Shown one piece after another: positions 23,176-34,970 of a DNA stretch of 64,000 bases (position 1 is the stretch's first letter; each line of letters begins with the position of its first letter). Position numbers and translations under genes: made by a program. Below the pieces are notes generated by a model that was not told the origin of the DNA, ran no database searches, and saw nothing but the letters and a program-made list of their open reading frames with translations. This DNA comes from Porodaedalea pini (taxonomy: Eukaryota; Basidiomycota; Agaricomycetes; Hymenochaetales; Hymenochaetaceae): contig NBAY01000029.1 of the NCBI GenBank assembly GCA_002794775.1, forward strand, positions 483,105 to 547,104. The letters run 5' to 3'.

Positions 23176-25829
23176 ACGTATTTTGCTCACACGCGCACTT
23201 TCTTTCATTTCAGACATTCTTCAGCTTTTCTTGTCACTGCGTAATTTATCCTGCCTTTCCCTGGTCTGTATTTTATCTTGTAATGAATACGCATTCAGCA
23301 CTTCATTTGGGCTTTCTCTAGTTTTCTTCCTGTTTCAATTCCTGGCCGTGAAATCTTGCGTCCTATGGACTTCGCTCTAGTTTACTATATCTCTTGTCAT
23401 CATTTTAAATCGTCGCTGCTCAGCTTCAGGCTCGTTATTAAATCGCCGAAACCTTATCGTTGGTAGAGCTTTGCCTTCAGTCTTCTCGAGATTTTCATTC
23501 TGATATAGTCTCGTATCAATACTGGAAGACAAATCTTACATCAGCGTCCGCCACGGACGGCAATGCTATCTTATTAGAAATAAACGAAGTGTAAACTGAA
23601 AGGACTTTACAGAATATCAGTAAGTGACTTCTATGGAAGCCGAATACTAATTTAGTTGGGGAGATTCCCGCGATGTTGCCTCGCTTGAGCCTACTTGTAT
23701 GAGGCGCGATTTAGCGGCACAATGATATTCTGACAGAGCTTTCCCCGTACATTGTTCCCCTTTATCCGATGTTGATGGTGAAGAAGCGGTGTTGAAGAAG
23801 CGGTGTTTGACTGGGGAATCAACAAAGGCCAGACGCGGAAGAGCTTGAGCTCAATACAAAAGAGTTCTATCAGAGCGGAAGCCGAGATGGAGGATCATTC
23901 ATTACTCTTTCTCAAGCATCAGGCGTCCAAAAAGCGGATTGCAGCCTTCGGACTACCGTGCGTGGCTAATGAAAGATGCTGCAATTCGGGTCATTGTTCT
24001 GTATTTTCAGATTGGCGTGCAGAGCACGGATCTCAACAATGGCAGACACCGGTGATGGAGCAGTTAGGGAAGAGTGAGGAGGGCACGAGAAAGATGGCAG
24101 AAGGTCAATATCTGAACACGAGCTCTGCGTACTGACACATGGTCTGGGAAGAGATGCCTTTGAGTGCAACATTCAAAGTCGTCACAGGCCTAGGATCTAC
24201 GGTTGGGCGCGGCGTAAAGCATCAACTCCGCCCGGCCCGGAGTTTTAGAGGTCGAGAATTTTTTTTCTGTAATACAAGTAAGGAAGTTATGCATGAATCC
24301 GTAGTTTTTGATTTCCCATCAATTTGTTTCAATTTTTTTGGAAAAACAAATACCTAAAAATAAAAATAAAAATAGGGGTTAAGCTGTCAAGCTTGCCTTG
24401 CTCCTCCCACCTTCTTAGAATGTGGTATCTGTGTGAAAATGTTCCAGAGAAACACAAAAGCACAACTTGCTATATTAATTTTAAACTAGGAAAGGACTTG
24501 ATTCCTTCAGGTTGCCATTGCTGTGAAGAAATACAAGTCCCATCATTGTATTTCTGACAGTAAAGAGGGCTCTCCGGCAGTTGGTAAAATAATGATCGGT
24601 GTTTGTCTTATGTAAAATTCCCTTTATTGGAAGAATTAAGTAATAAACAAAAATAATTTTTAATTATTTAAATATTTGTTTCAATTCTTGGTCAAGATTT
24701 TTCAAAGGTCAAAATAAAAAATATCTGAGCAGCAAGTTCTGTAGATATGCATTGCAGCTATCTATCTATATAGTTTAAAGTGCTAAATAAGGTGTTTTGA
24801 CGGAGGAGATACAGTCGGGAGTTGACGCGTCTTGAGTTGTCGGCTTTAGTAGTACTAGTGCCCTGACTTAAAGTTTAGATGTATTTAGATTAACAGACGT
24901 GCCACAGGATACCGAGAAAAATGTCAGTCCGCCAAACGCTTGGTGGACGGCGTCGTGTTCCTGATATGGATATCCTGCTTCTGCATAGGACCAGAATATC
25001 AAAGGAGTCAAATTTTTCGAACAGGCGACAGTATCAACGCGCTCCACACCTTCTCGGATTTCCCTTGCGTCCGGTGTCTTCGCGTACAGTTTGCATGCAT
25101 CAGCGCTCTTTCTGAGACTTCTTCTGCAACTGATGCAGACCGCCTATGCAATCCAATCTGTCAGTATCGCCCTATCTTTCTTAGGTTGGCACAATTCCGG
25201 ACTTCCGTGGGTTTTAGCTGGGCCCAAGATCCTCCAAGCACTTCGCGGCTTTTGTTGCGAATCCGAGCTCTTCCTGAAAGACTAGAATCAGGAACTGAGA
25301 TTGCACCGTGCACAAGATTCTCGGTTATGGAATCGAAGCCCTGATGAAGGATATTATGAAGTTCAAACGCCATACGGAGTCTTGAGAATGCCGCATGAGG
25401 TAAAAGGAACCTAACATATCTGTCTCCAGACTTATTTTGGACAAGGGCGGTGTCACAAGGACAGTCAGTATCAGTGGCGGCGTCTTAAACTGTTCCGATG
25501 AGAATACTACTATTTCCTGGATGAGGATCCATGTCAACTGCGATGATATAGCGCATCAGCAGAGGCTGCTTCGAAGACGCTCGTAGCCCTAGGCCCTTCT
25601 GCACTCCTGTTCTTTGCACTGGGAAATGACAATGTGATGTCCTATGGTGCCAATGAGAACGCATCAAGCCTCACTCATACAAGGTCCAATCTGATTCCCC
25701 GGAGAAACGCGAACACGCTCACATGGTCATTTATTGCTATATGTGAAGAAGTTTAATGCATATGATGAATACACGAAGACATTAATACTGTTGCGGAAAA
25801 CAAAAACGTACCAAGTATTGATAGGAGAA
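23176..25829. other. Gene-poor region with AT-rich patch
   Basis: About 2.65 kb with no convincing gene. From about 24255 to 24780 it becomes very AT-rich with A/T homopolymers. An open stretch at 24940-25344 on the plus strand has hydrophobic parts but no family match or clear introns and was not called. Confidence 0.4.
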
Positions 25830-27725
25830 TCAAACAAAAGTGGATTCGCTACGAACGTAGTCCTCAGATGTCCTCGTAAATCTCAGATGCGCTTCTTCTG
25901 CAGCTTTCACTGCACTTTGAAAGGCTTTCACCAGTTCGTCCTTTTCTTCCACCCCGACGCTCACGCGGACCAGCTCTACCGGCACTCCATATTGTGCCGC
26001 CCATTCGAGCTCCATAAAATGAGCAAGTATCGCATATGGACAAGCCAGCGTAAAGTTCGTTCCTAGACTCGGCCCTTTCGGGCATGCAAGTGCGTCGAAA
26101 AATGCCCGTGCGGCGGGTGGCGAAGCGAATAGAAGTGAGAATAGACCTCCATATCCTGCGATGCGACAGACGTTGTAGTTCGCAGATGTCTGCCATTTGG
26201 GATAGTACACCTTAGTTATGACTGGAGAGCATGAGCGCAAATAGTCGCAGACAGCTTCTGCGTTGTCGTTAATGATGGCCGAGCGTTGCAAGAAATTTCG
26301 CGAGTTGACTTCCATGATTACGGCGTCCTCTTCAAAGTAAATATCTTCGTAAGTGCGGTTCAGGTGAATTTTGAGTGCAGCGTAATGCCTTCCAGAGGGA
26401 TTTACGACTAAGCTGTGAACCGAAATCTCTGCTCAGCGATGACCCAACCGATATAAGATAGGAATGAAGAGTCTCACCTTCCACCCATGACATTCGCGCT
26501 CCCGCTGAAGAGCTTGCTCAAGCTCGTCACTACAATATCCGCAAACTGGATCACTCGAACATTCGCGAAGTTTCCAATAGTATCGTCGATGACAATCAAA
26601 AAGTCGTATTCATCTGCAAGCTTGCGCAGGCGGGGTAGATTGACGGAATGCAAAAGCGGGTTTGACGGAAACTCAGTAAAAAGCGCGAGAATTGGCGGTT
26701 TGGATGGGTGTGAGGACTGCAAGGTGGAAAGTAAGCTCTCGAGCTGGTCGATAGAAGACTCCTGTCCGTCGGCAAAAAAATAGCATCCAGGACCCCACTT
26801 CTCCAAGATTTTCAAGGTATCGGCATAGGGAAACCTAGTTTAGACACGATTAGCATATCTATGCAGTAATAATTACGACCATTAACGTACCCGAAACAGA
26901 TGCTCTTTCGCTCCCCCAGTGCTCCCATACATAGTTGATGCGCTGACCATATGGCAGTCATGCCTGTTGGATGCAAATACACGTCGTCCTCGGTTATGTG
27001 CGACACACGCATAGGGTGTCTTGTTCCGTCCTCGCAAACTGCACTCGAAGATTCTGTCCCAATAGAGAGGAGATCTGCAATTCGGTGGCGGATAGTGGTC
27101 TTCGCGGCCGCAGCAGACTCGGACACCGATTGCGCGCTTCCATGGCACCGGACTTGACCTTCCGCGGCTTTTCTGTCATTGAACTTGAAGGTTGATCCGT
27201 CCGTGGACTCGCGTAGCATCATGTACCGTTCCGCAACACGGCTGGACACGCCTAAGCCAGTATTTTGCCAAAATTGCTTCGCAATTGGGAATGACTCGGA
27301 AGGGAAGAAAACGACGTGAACCTGACAATCTGGTTGATAATATGGAGGGAGACATTGTAAGATGCGTGCAGGCCCATGGGTACTGCGTGCAGTTATGAAA
27401 GCACAGCAGGCTTCCGCTGCTTGGGACGAACGTACGAGAAGAGCACGTTCGGATGAAGAGCCAAACAATTGTTCAAAGAAGAGGGCGAGCTATTCCAGAC
27501 GAGGGTGTGACAGTAAGCCATAAGTGGACAGAGGAATCCCCTAAAACTCACTTTTCGGACGCTCATATGGATGAAATAGCGCGGATATCCCGTCTGCATG
27601 CGGCTCAGAACCTGGTCATCGCCTTTCTTGTATCCAAGAGTATCAGCCCACGTAGGCAAAGAGACAGATATGGCATGCTCGACAGGAGGGAGAGGTTGCC
27701 CAACAGCATTGAGTAGCAAGACCAT
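25830..27725 (-). CDS. Cystathionine gamma-synthase-like PLP enzyme (Cys/Met metabolism)
   Basis: Minus-strand exons 27725-27552, 27489-26891, 26834-26478 and 26412-25830 give 570 residues. The start resembles fungal cystathionine gamma-synthases: PPVEHAISVSLPTWADTLGY followed by MQTGYPRYFIHMSVRKLA. The PLP-binding lysine is Lys365 in VVTSLSKLFSG, after IVIDDTIGNF (the aspartate that holds the pyridine nitrogen). VYLHPTGMTAIWSAHQ is the cofactor-phosphate region. The reaction would join O-acyl-homoserine and cysteine to cystathionine in the transsulfuration route to methionine. The long N-terminal arm (about 180 residues) fits fungal members. It is divergently placed from the MFS carrier, 407 bp away. 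Confidence 0.9.
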
Positions 27726-28132
27726 GGCGGTATGAGGAATGTGATGACGGAAAACCAGGGAATGCCATATCGCCCTTAGCAGCTCTTGTAGTCCTGTGCG
27801 CGTAAAAAGTCCGACAGAACCTGATAGCCATAATTACAGCTAGTAGCATCAAGTGAGCAGTCGATGGGAATATTAATGGACAAGTCTAAGTACTGGTGAT
27901 TTCAACAAACCTTGTCGCGTGTGCGCGCGCTTGGAAATTAGGCTGAGGAAATGCCTTGTTTCCTTTCTGATCATTCTCAGGCTTGCTTCTTTTTCTCAAC
28001 ACGCATGCACTGACAGTGACGAGCTGGTTCGTTGACTTATTAAAAACGATCATAGCCCTCCATCATCTTCATGTCCGAGGACCTATATACCGTCGGGCAC
28101 TTCGCTTCTTATGCCTGTACCGTACCCCCGTC
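27726..28132. promoter_or_regulatory. Divergent promoter region, PLP enzyme / MFS carrier
   Basis: 407 bp between the two start codons. No specific factor site was identified; shared control is possible only from the head-to-head layout. Confidence 0.35.
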
Positions 28133-30042
28133 ATGCAGGAAACTCCTGGTTCATCATCCCCCTCCCTTGCTGCCTCCAAATCTCTTCCTCTGCAACTGCA
28201 GACAGCCACGCTGAAGACCACGCTCGACCATGACTTGAGCTCAGGGCAAGATGAAGCGATGGACGGCGGCATCAACGCATGGTGTACAGTTGCAGGAGGG
28301 TGCGTTGTTCGTGACTCACAGTTTTCAAGTTGTAACAACAACTACTCTTGACCGCGTTTGCGGCTCAAAATAGTTGGCTTGCTGTAGCCGCTACATTCGG
28401 TTATCAGAATGCCTATGGTGTTTATCAGGACTTCTATGGACGTTCGCATACTGCGTCTGCTTCTAGCATCAGTTGGATCGGCTCAACGCAGTTGTTCTTA
28501 CTTACGTCGATGGGTCTGTTTGCTGGTAAACTCCTGGATCTAGGGTATTTTCGCCAGACCGTCTTCGCGGGCTCATTAATATATGTCTTTTCGTATGTTG
28601 TCCTGCTGTTCGCTTTGCACCATTTAACATGCTCACATTCATAATCAGTCTCTTCATGCTCTCAATTGCGCACCCCGATCATTATTATCAGTTGTTCCTT
28701 TCCCAAGGGATAGGCATGGGCCTTGGGTCTGGTCTCATCTACATTCCTGCTATTGCCATCCAGTCGCATCATTGGCGTACTCGACGCGCTTTGGCTATTG
28801 GCATCGTCTTCACCGGTGCAGCACACTCTCGTGAGAGTTTTAAGTTGCTATCTTCCTTAACTATACTTTTTAGGAACCTCTGCGGGCGGCATCGTATTTC
28901 CAATCTTGCTCAACAATTTGCTCAATCACGGCGTCGGATTTCCGTGGACCGTCCGAGCGTCTGCTTTTGTTGTTCTTGGAATGTTGACTCTCGCAAATTA
29001 TCTCATGCGCTCGCGCCCGGAGATTATTAGTGCAAATCATCACCCAAATCCGAATCTCAAAGCACTTTTCAGCGATATTCCTTATGTACTTCTCATACTC
29101 GGGTATGTTTACATACGAATTTATCAAATCAGCTGAATCACTAATTATCACGTTTCGTCAAGCTCCTTCTTTTGCTTAGCTGGCATATTCTTCCCATGTG
29201 CGTGCTGCTGCTTACAGTCTTCTTTGTCAACATATGCCTTACACTGAAAAATAGATTTCTACATTCAAGTTTATGCCAGACTTCACGGTGTTGATGCTAC
29301 TGTATCTTTTTATACTGTACGTTTTGCCCAAATCCCTCTATCACTTCTCAACACCTGATATGTTTTACATATCATCAAATGCTTTTCAGCTGGCAATCCT
29401 CAATGCCTCCGCGATCCCTGGGCGTGTTCTACCCCACTTCTTCGTCCGCTCACACGGTTTATTCAACATCTTGCTGTTTAGCGGCTTCAGCTATGCTGTG
29501 GTTATCTTCGCCTTATTTGGGATCAACACTGTGGCAGGAGTTATGGTCTTCGCCATTCTCGCAGGGTTCTTCTCAGGTGCCTGTACGTGCGAATCCTCCA
29601 TAGCCATGTGCGGTGTAATTGACTGTTAGAAAATTAGTCCTGACTCTGCTTGCTGGGACAACAGCATCACTTGCGCGACATCCCAGCGAGGCCGGGTATG
29701 TGTAACCTCGCTCTTCGACCTTCAGAGCCTTGCCTTCTTACATATTGATTTTGCTGCGTGTACATACGAATTGTACAAAGGTTGCGTATGGGACTCGCTT
29801 TCGCAGTTGCTGCTGTCGGCTCCCTCATCGGAACACCTATCGACGGGGCCCTTCTCGAAAATACTTTCGTGTGGTCCAAAACAATCATATTCAGCGGGGT
29901 GCGTTTATAGTATATTTCAAACTCGTGGTTGATAAACTCTTTTTTTTTTTTTTTTGCATAGGTCGTGATTGTCGCAGGGACTTCAATACTTGCGATTTCC
30001 CGCTGTTTGCTTGCCAAGCGCAAGGGAACATGGATCGTATGA
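28133..30042 (+). CDS. MFS transporter, monocarboxylate (MCT)-like
   Basis: Ten exons (28133-28299, 28374-28592, 28649-28815, 28874-29102, 29163-29197, 29255-29316, 29390-29582, 29638-29695, 29781-29898, 29962-30042) give 442 residues with about 12 hydrophobic helices. The spliced order matches fungal MCT-like carriers: a hydrophilic N-terminus, AWCTVAG, TFGYQNAYGVYQDFY, ISWIGSTQLFLL, GSLIGTPIDGALL, and a short basic tail. These proteins are thought to move monocarboxylates or related solutes across membranes; the cargo here is unknown. Intron 1 (28300-28373) contains the tempting open frame AFAAQN, but in-frame stops and family spacing favour splicing to TTGG at 28374. The last intron holds a run of 16 T just before its AG. 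Confidence 0.88.
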
Positions 30043-30292
30043 TTTTCGTATCCGTTCTCCTCTGTGTTATCTACTTTTTGTGCTTTTTATGTGCAAAATG
30101 AGAACAACGACAAGTCGTTTGTTTTGTACTCCCCCATCCAGACGAACTCGTAGGCGTAGATGATTGTCCGTGTAGACTTTGTGACTATACAAATCAAGCA
30201 TATATTTTCATAGTCGAAAAGGTTCTTTACAGTATCAAGGACTATCTTTATGAGTAAAATCTCCCAGCAGTGTTATACATGCTGTAGTCCAG

Positions 30293-31536
30293 TCAGGGAT
30301 GTTTACAAGCCCAGGTGAAAACGAAATCGTAGACGGGGTCGTAGCGCGAATCGTCCATCTCCTCTTTCCAGGCCTTCTGAAGCTCAGGGGTCATCCCAGC
30401 ATTCACAAATTCAGCGCTTAAAGAGCTGGTCGTGGCGCGAATTATCGATTCCTTCATCGTCTTGGCAAAACCACGGATCGACGGGTCTAAGTAAATCCAA
30501 ACAAAGTCTAGATCAGACAACGTCAAGTACAGAGACTGAAAAAAATACTAGCCATCGGGTAGGGGCATGAATGGCAAAGTCACTTGGTGGGTGGAGACGC
30601 TTAAGAATGACTCGCTCTCCTGTAAGATATGTTCGAGATGTACGCCTATCTGAGGATCAAGGCCTTTCGATATCATGTGTGCCGCTATGATTCCGTTACG
30701 CTTTTGCTGGGCCGGACCAGCTGAGGAAGTATAGCGCACAATGCAGCAGTCTTCAATGAGGAGCCACCCCCCGGTTTGAGGAGAGGTATGACACGACGTA
30801 TAAAGTTTGCCGCGTGAGGCATCTATGTGATGTTGCTGTCAGCCTTCGTGGCTGTGGTAATATACGAGATTCAACAAGTATTGCGCACATGATAAAGGAG
30901 AAGACGCATGTGTATCACATCGAAGGCTTCTTTCTCCCAAGGAAACTCGCACAGAAGATTCAACTGCTGGAAATGGATGTTGGGTGGAAGAGGTCTACGG
31001 ACCGACACAGATCAAGTACAGGGTGGAATAGCAATGATAGAAGACGTACCTGGAAGGAAGCGGAGACATGTCCACGGCTACTATCTCAGCGTCTGGGTAT
31101 TGAAGCGCCGCTTGAATCGCCCTGATGTGATAAGACTATCAATATTAATAGAAGGGCCGGACTTGAGTGCATACCATTCACCCGTACCCGCTCTTGAGTA
31201 GAAAGCCGGTCATACATATGAGAACGGGGGGAAGCTCGAGTGAGAAGCTCACCCCATTTCTAAGATTTTGTGGGGATCGTCCAGCGGAGCAAACGAGAGC
31301 TTGCCACCGAGATAGCGGGAAATGCCGTCGTTTTGCTCGTTGAGTCTGTCAGCAACCAAAGTGTGATCATGAAGAGTTACAAGAGATTCGTTGTGGGCCC
31401 ACCGTTGCCATTCCCGCGCAGATTCACTTCCCTGCAGAAAAGTTCAAAGTGTGAAAATGAGAAACGGTCATACCATACTCACAGAAAACATGTAAGAGGT
31501 CTGTTGAGCATCGTAAGAACCGGGTTCAGCGGCCAT
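30293..31536 (-). CDS. LaeA/UMTA-like SAM methyltransferase, frameshifted
   Basis: Exons 31536-31483, 31431-31253, 31192-31175, 31121-31050, 30994-30889, 30822-30553 and 30486-30293 form a class-I methyltransferase of about 297 residues. Landmarks: YLGGKLSFAPLDDPHKILE, the SAM-binding MGAGTGEWAIQAA, IVAVDMSPLPSR, PPNIHFQQLN, FDVIHMRLLLYH and MPHAANFI. Fungal relatives include the global regulator LaeA, but most copies have no known target. At 30767-30772 a run of six C (six G on the coding strand) puts LKPG and WLLIEDC in different frames; one extra base would join them, and the total exon length is one base short of a multiple of three. Either a true mutation or an assembly error in the homopolymer. 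The last intron (30487-30552) appears to use a GC donor. Confidence 0.75.
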
Positions 31537-33522
31537 TCCTGTCGAGAGGACGTCTGGGGTAGGGACGTGGCAGGCCTTTCCAACTTGGAACCCGAGGACT
31601 TTTTATGGACCGAGGTGGGCGGGATGATGAGGTCCAGAGATCTGGTCTTCAGCATGCGCAGTCAGCTTTGGACCATGGGAAATGATGATCAGGCCTAGGC
31701 CACTCAGAAACATACTTTGAGTTCATCTCAGGTGTCCCGGAACTTCCGAGCTTCCGTTGCTTCCCTTTCTCCCTCCGACAGTTGTACATGAACATTTGAG
31801 AGCATTGATGTCAACATCATCCCAAAATTAATGGCCCTCATAGTCAGTTCATTGGCCGATGGAGCTCAACGGCTGGGAAGAGAATAGCGAGTTAGAAGAA
31901 AGACCGCACAAGTTTGACCGGGTACGTTTATAGATGCACGTACCGTAAGTGATCAATTTGTTCATCACCACATATAGAAGACAGGGCGAGCCGGCGATGG
32001 CGAACGAGTTGCTTGATTACATGTCGAAAAAAAAGTAGGAGATACTATCCAGTGTTGTGCCGTTTAACTAGCCATGGTGAAATCGTACCTTGAGCTGCAG
32101 CTGGATGAATCGGGTCGGCTCCGGCAAAGTGCCGCAAATAGAAATTCTTGCTTTGTCATCCTCGACAGGGTCGAGGTTACATAAGTCGCTGGCCCATACC
32201 GTGACGCGCAACATATAACAACCCGGCCATGGAATTTGCTTTACGCGGCCTCGCTTAACACATTCTCGACATCTTTGACCGTTTCTGAGTACCACCCAAT
32301 TGACGACGTGCGGGCCAATTATAGTTTATACATACAGGAGGATTTTAGAGTTACGGGACGATAGCAAGGGTAGCTCTCGCTCAGCTAGAATATTCCTTCA
32401 ATTTGACGTCGTAGAAAATTCGAGGGCAAATAAAAGATGCAAGATATCATGTTATACCAAGCAAACTGTATGCGTCTTGTAGATATGCAACTTGCAAGGC
32501 TAAATAGTAGAGGAAGAACGTGTGTTGGTGGCGCGAGCCGATTTTTTGGCCGTCCCGTAACTTTTGAACTTGCCCGTATGCCAACCGAGTCTGGCAATGC
32601 CCCCCCCCCCCCCCCTCTGCACACGGAAGTCACGATGTAATCGGACTGAGAATTGAGACGTGTACTGAACGACGATGACTTAGTTGCAGGAAATGTAGAG
32701 GGGTAAGCACGCAAACACATTTTTAATTTCCGACGCGCTTGTTGCAGCGGATGGCAGGAAATTCGACTCAAAAAAGGCAGTTCACAGGTGTCTGCCAACC
32801 TCCTGGGTTGACCCAGTACAACGGTACTACCGTGCGAACTCCTTTATGCCGCTGCCATTGAGGAGCCATAGAATTGAGAAGGGCATACGTACACGCCTAG
32901 CAACGAGCAACAAAATCGCGGAGCGGGGAACTGATGGACTGTTGGCGCGCACGACACGGGCCGATGAGAAGGTGCACGTGAAACTCACGTTCGGATCACA
33001 AATGTAAATGCGATGATCGGAAACTGAGATGTGTACGTCTTCCACTAAATTGCAACTAGCACTCTGCACTGACATCCCCAGCCTTAAAGATCTTGACTGT
33101 CAGTCATGCTACGTATACCGGACTTAGAAAATTCAACAGTAAATTGTTATATATCAAGATGCTGAAGCTTCAACTTCAACTCCAGTCTTGGCTGTATCAA
33201 GTCGAGCCAGAAATTGATTCTGTATGTCCGTGTCTCGGCTAGTAGTCTGTCTTCTTCGTCGGCCGGCCGTCGTTGAGTGCAATCCGCAAGCGAGGATGGG
33301 CTGTTCTCTTCGAGCCTGGAGTGCGTTTCATTGCTAATCGGTTAGAGAGTGCCATCACGGAACTACTTTCGGTTATGCTCGGGTCTTTTAAAAGAGGGAC
33401 TCGGACTTTCGATTATCGAACTGGCATGACGGACTGCATTGAGACGAAACTCATCCGAGCACAGTTTTGACGAGCCAAAGGCTACACTCAACTATCTTCT
33501 CTTCTCTTCCCTTCGGCACGTC
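31537..33522. other. Intergenic, with a 16-C homopolymer
   Basis: About 2 kb without a supported gene. Scattered ORFs on both strands lack family features. A run of 16 C lies at 32600-32615. Confidence 0.45.
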
Positions 33523-34970
33523 ATGGGTGTCAGCGAGCTTGACAAGACCCTCGGGTGCGTAGACGTTGCTGCTCTTTTGCGAGGCTTTGCTTACTGTGGA
33601 CATCGATCGTGCTGGCAGGGGACTGGTTGCCGGGACTTGGGTCAACAGCATGTTGCTCATGTTGGAGTTCTTGCAGGCATACAAGTACTTCGCAAACTAT
33701 CCGAACGACCCTCTACTTCTCCGTTGCACCGTTGCGCTGTTGTTTTTGCTCAGCGTCGAATGCACCATTGGAAATTATGCCAATGTTTACATGGTAGGTC
33801 TGCTAAGTCCTGGTCATGCGATTTGCTATCCGTCGTTCACCTCTCACCCTCTCTTTAGTACTGTGTAACACACTGGGGTGCGTCTATCGCATCCCGTACC
33901 TGCAATTAAAATCTGACATTCGAGTTGTAGGAGATGCAGCGTTCATCACGAAGCAATACTGGCCCACTCCTAACTATATCGTCACTACCGCAGTCTCTGC
34001 TATCCTCACGCAGATCTTCCTGATATGGCGGTTCTGGCGATTGTAAGGCTCTTTCTTACTAGTTGCTAATGGTTTTCTGAAGTTGCATAGGTCTGGAAAT
34101 TACGTGATATCAGCGCTCCTTCTGGTCGTCGCTTTCGCTGCGGTGTGGTCCATTTACACACCATTTCGTCTGTATATATTCTGACAAGTTGTTTAAACCG
34201 TCTTATATACTCTAGTTCGGTGGCGCAATGGCTCTCACAGTGGTAATAGTAATGCACTCGGACCTCTCAGCCAGGTCAGCAGCGCAAACTACTGCGACGT
34301 ACGCATCCTCCTCCCTACTTCTCAATTGTCACAACAGTCTGCTTATCATGCCGCAGAATCTGGTTCGTAACGAGCGCCGCAGCAGATGTTGCCATCTCTC
34401 TTGCCCTCATTTGGGAGTTTCGCCGTCTCAAGACGTTCTTCGATAACACGCGCTCGCTCCTCCAACGCCTCACTAGCGCGACTATCAAGTCCGGCACCGC
34501 GACGTCGAGTGTTGCGCTCGCCGCATTCTTCCTGTATTTGGCAGACAATGAAGCAAACTGGGCCACCGGTGTCGTATTCTGCATCGGCCGTGTCTACGCG
34601 CTTACGATGTTGTCTAATCTGAATGCAAGGAGACGCCTCCATGGCGCGGGGCACACGAGCGACGGAAAAGATGACCCGACCGAGCTCTCGTCGGGCGGTG
34701 GTGCTATACGTCGCGGAAACCCCTCGGACGCGTTTGCTATGTCGGGGATACATGTCATTCGGACCGTGCAGGTTAACGACGATGTAAATCATTTTGTCTC
34801 GTCTGTTGTGAACGGCGTTGACGTCTTTTTGTTCTCCTCAGCAAAATCAGAACGTGAAGCTTGCCACGGCATCTGTCTCGGATGGGCACGTCGAAGCAGA
34901 GATAGACTCGTTCGAGGATAGGAAGCGCGGACCGCTAAGACACCCGGATGCAATGGCACACGTCGTGTAG
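33523..34970 (+). CDS. DUF6534-like multi-pass membrane protein (copy 1)
   Basis: Eight exons (33523-33554, 33619-33793, 33859-33877, 33931-34042, 34091-34142, 34216-34298, 34357-34771, 34842-34970) give 338 residues. The opening MGVSELDKTLGGLVAGTWVN, the loop QAYKYFANYPNDPLLLR, YCVTHWGD and a late SNLNARRRLHG match the layout of the large basidiomycete DUF6534 membrane family with about seven helices and a hydrophilic tail. Function of the family is unknown. Exon 3 is only 19 nt. The donor of the fifth intron (GTGTGG at 34143) is the least certain join; it is the choice that keeps the next helix FGGAMALTVVIV in frame. A related gene lies at 45701. Confidence 0.8.

Noticed and set aside
24940..25344. 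Plus-strand ORF with hydrophobic stretches (VVFLIWISCFCIG)
   Set aside because: No family motif, no convincing introns and poor continuity of the membrane pattern; could be a relic but cannot be shown.
32600..32615. Run of 16 C as a possible functional element
   Set aside because: A simple homopolymer in intergenic DNA; may be slippage or sequencing noise, nothing else supports a role.
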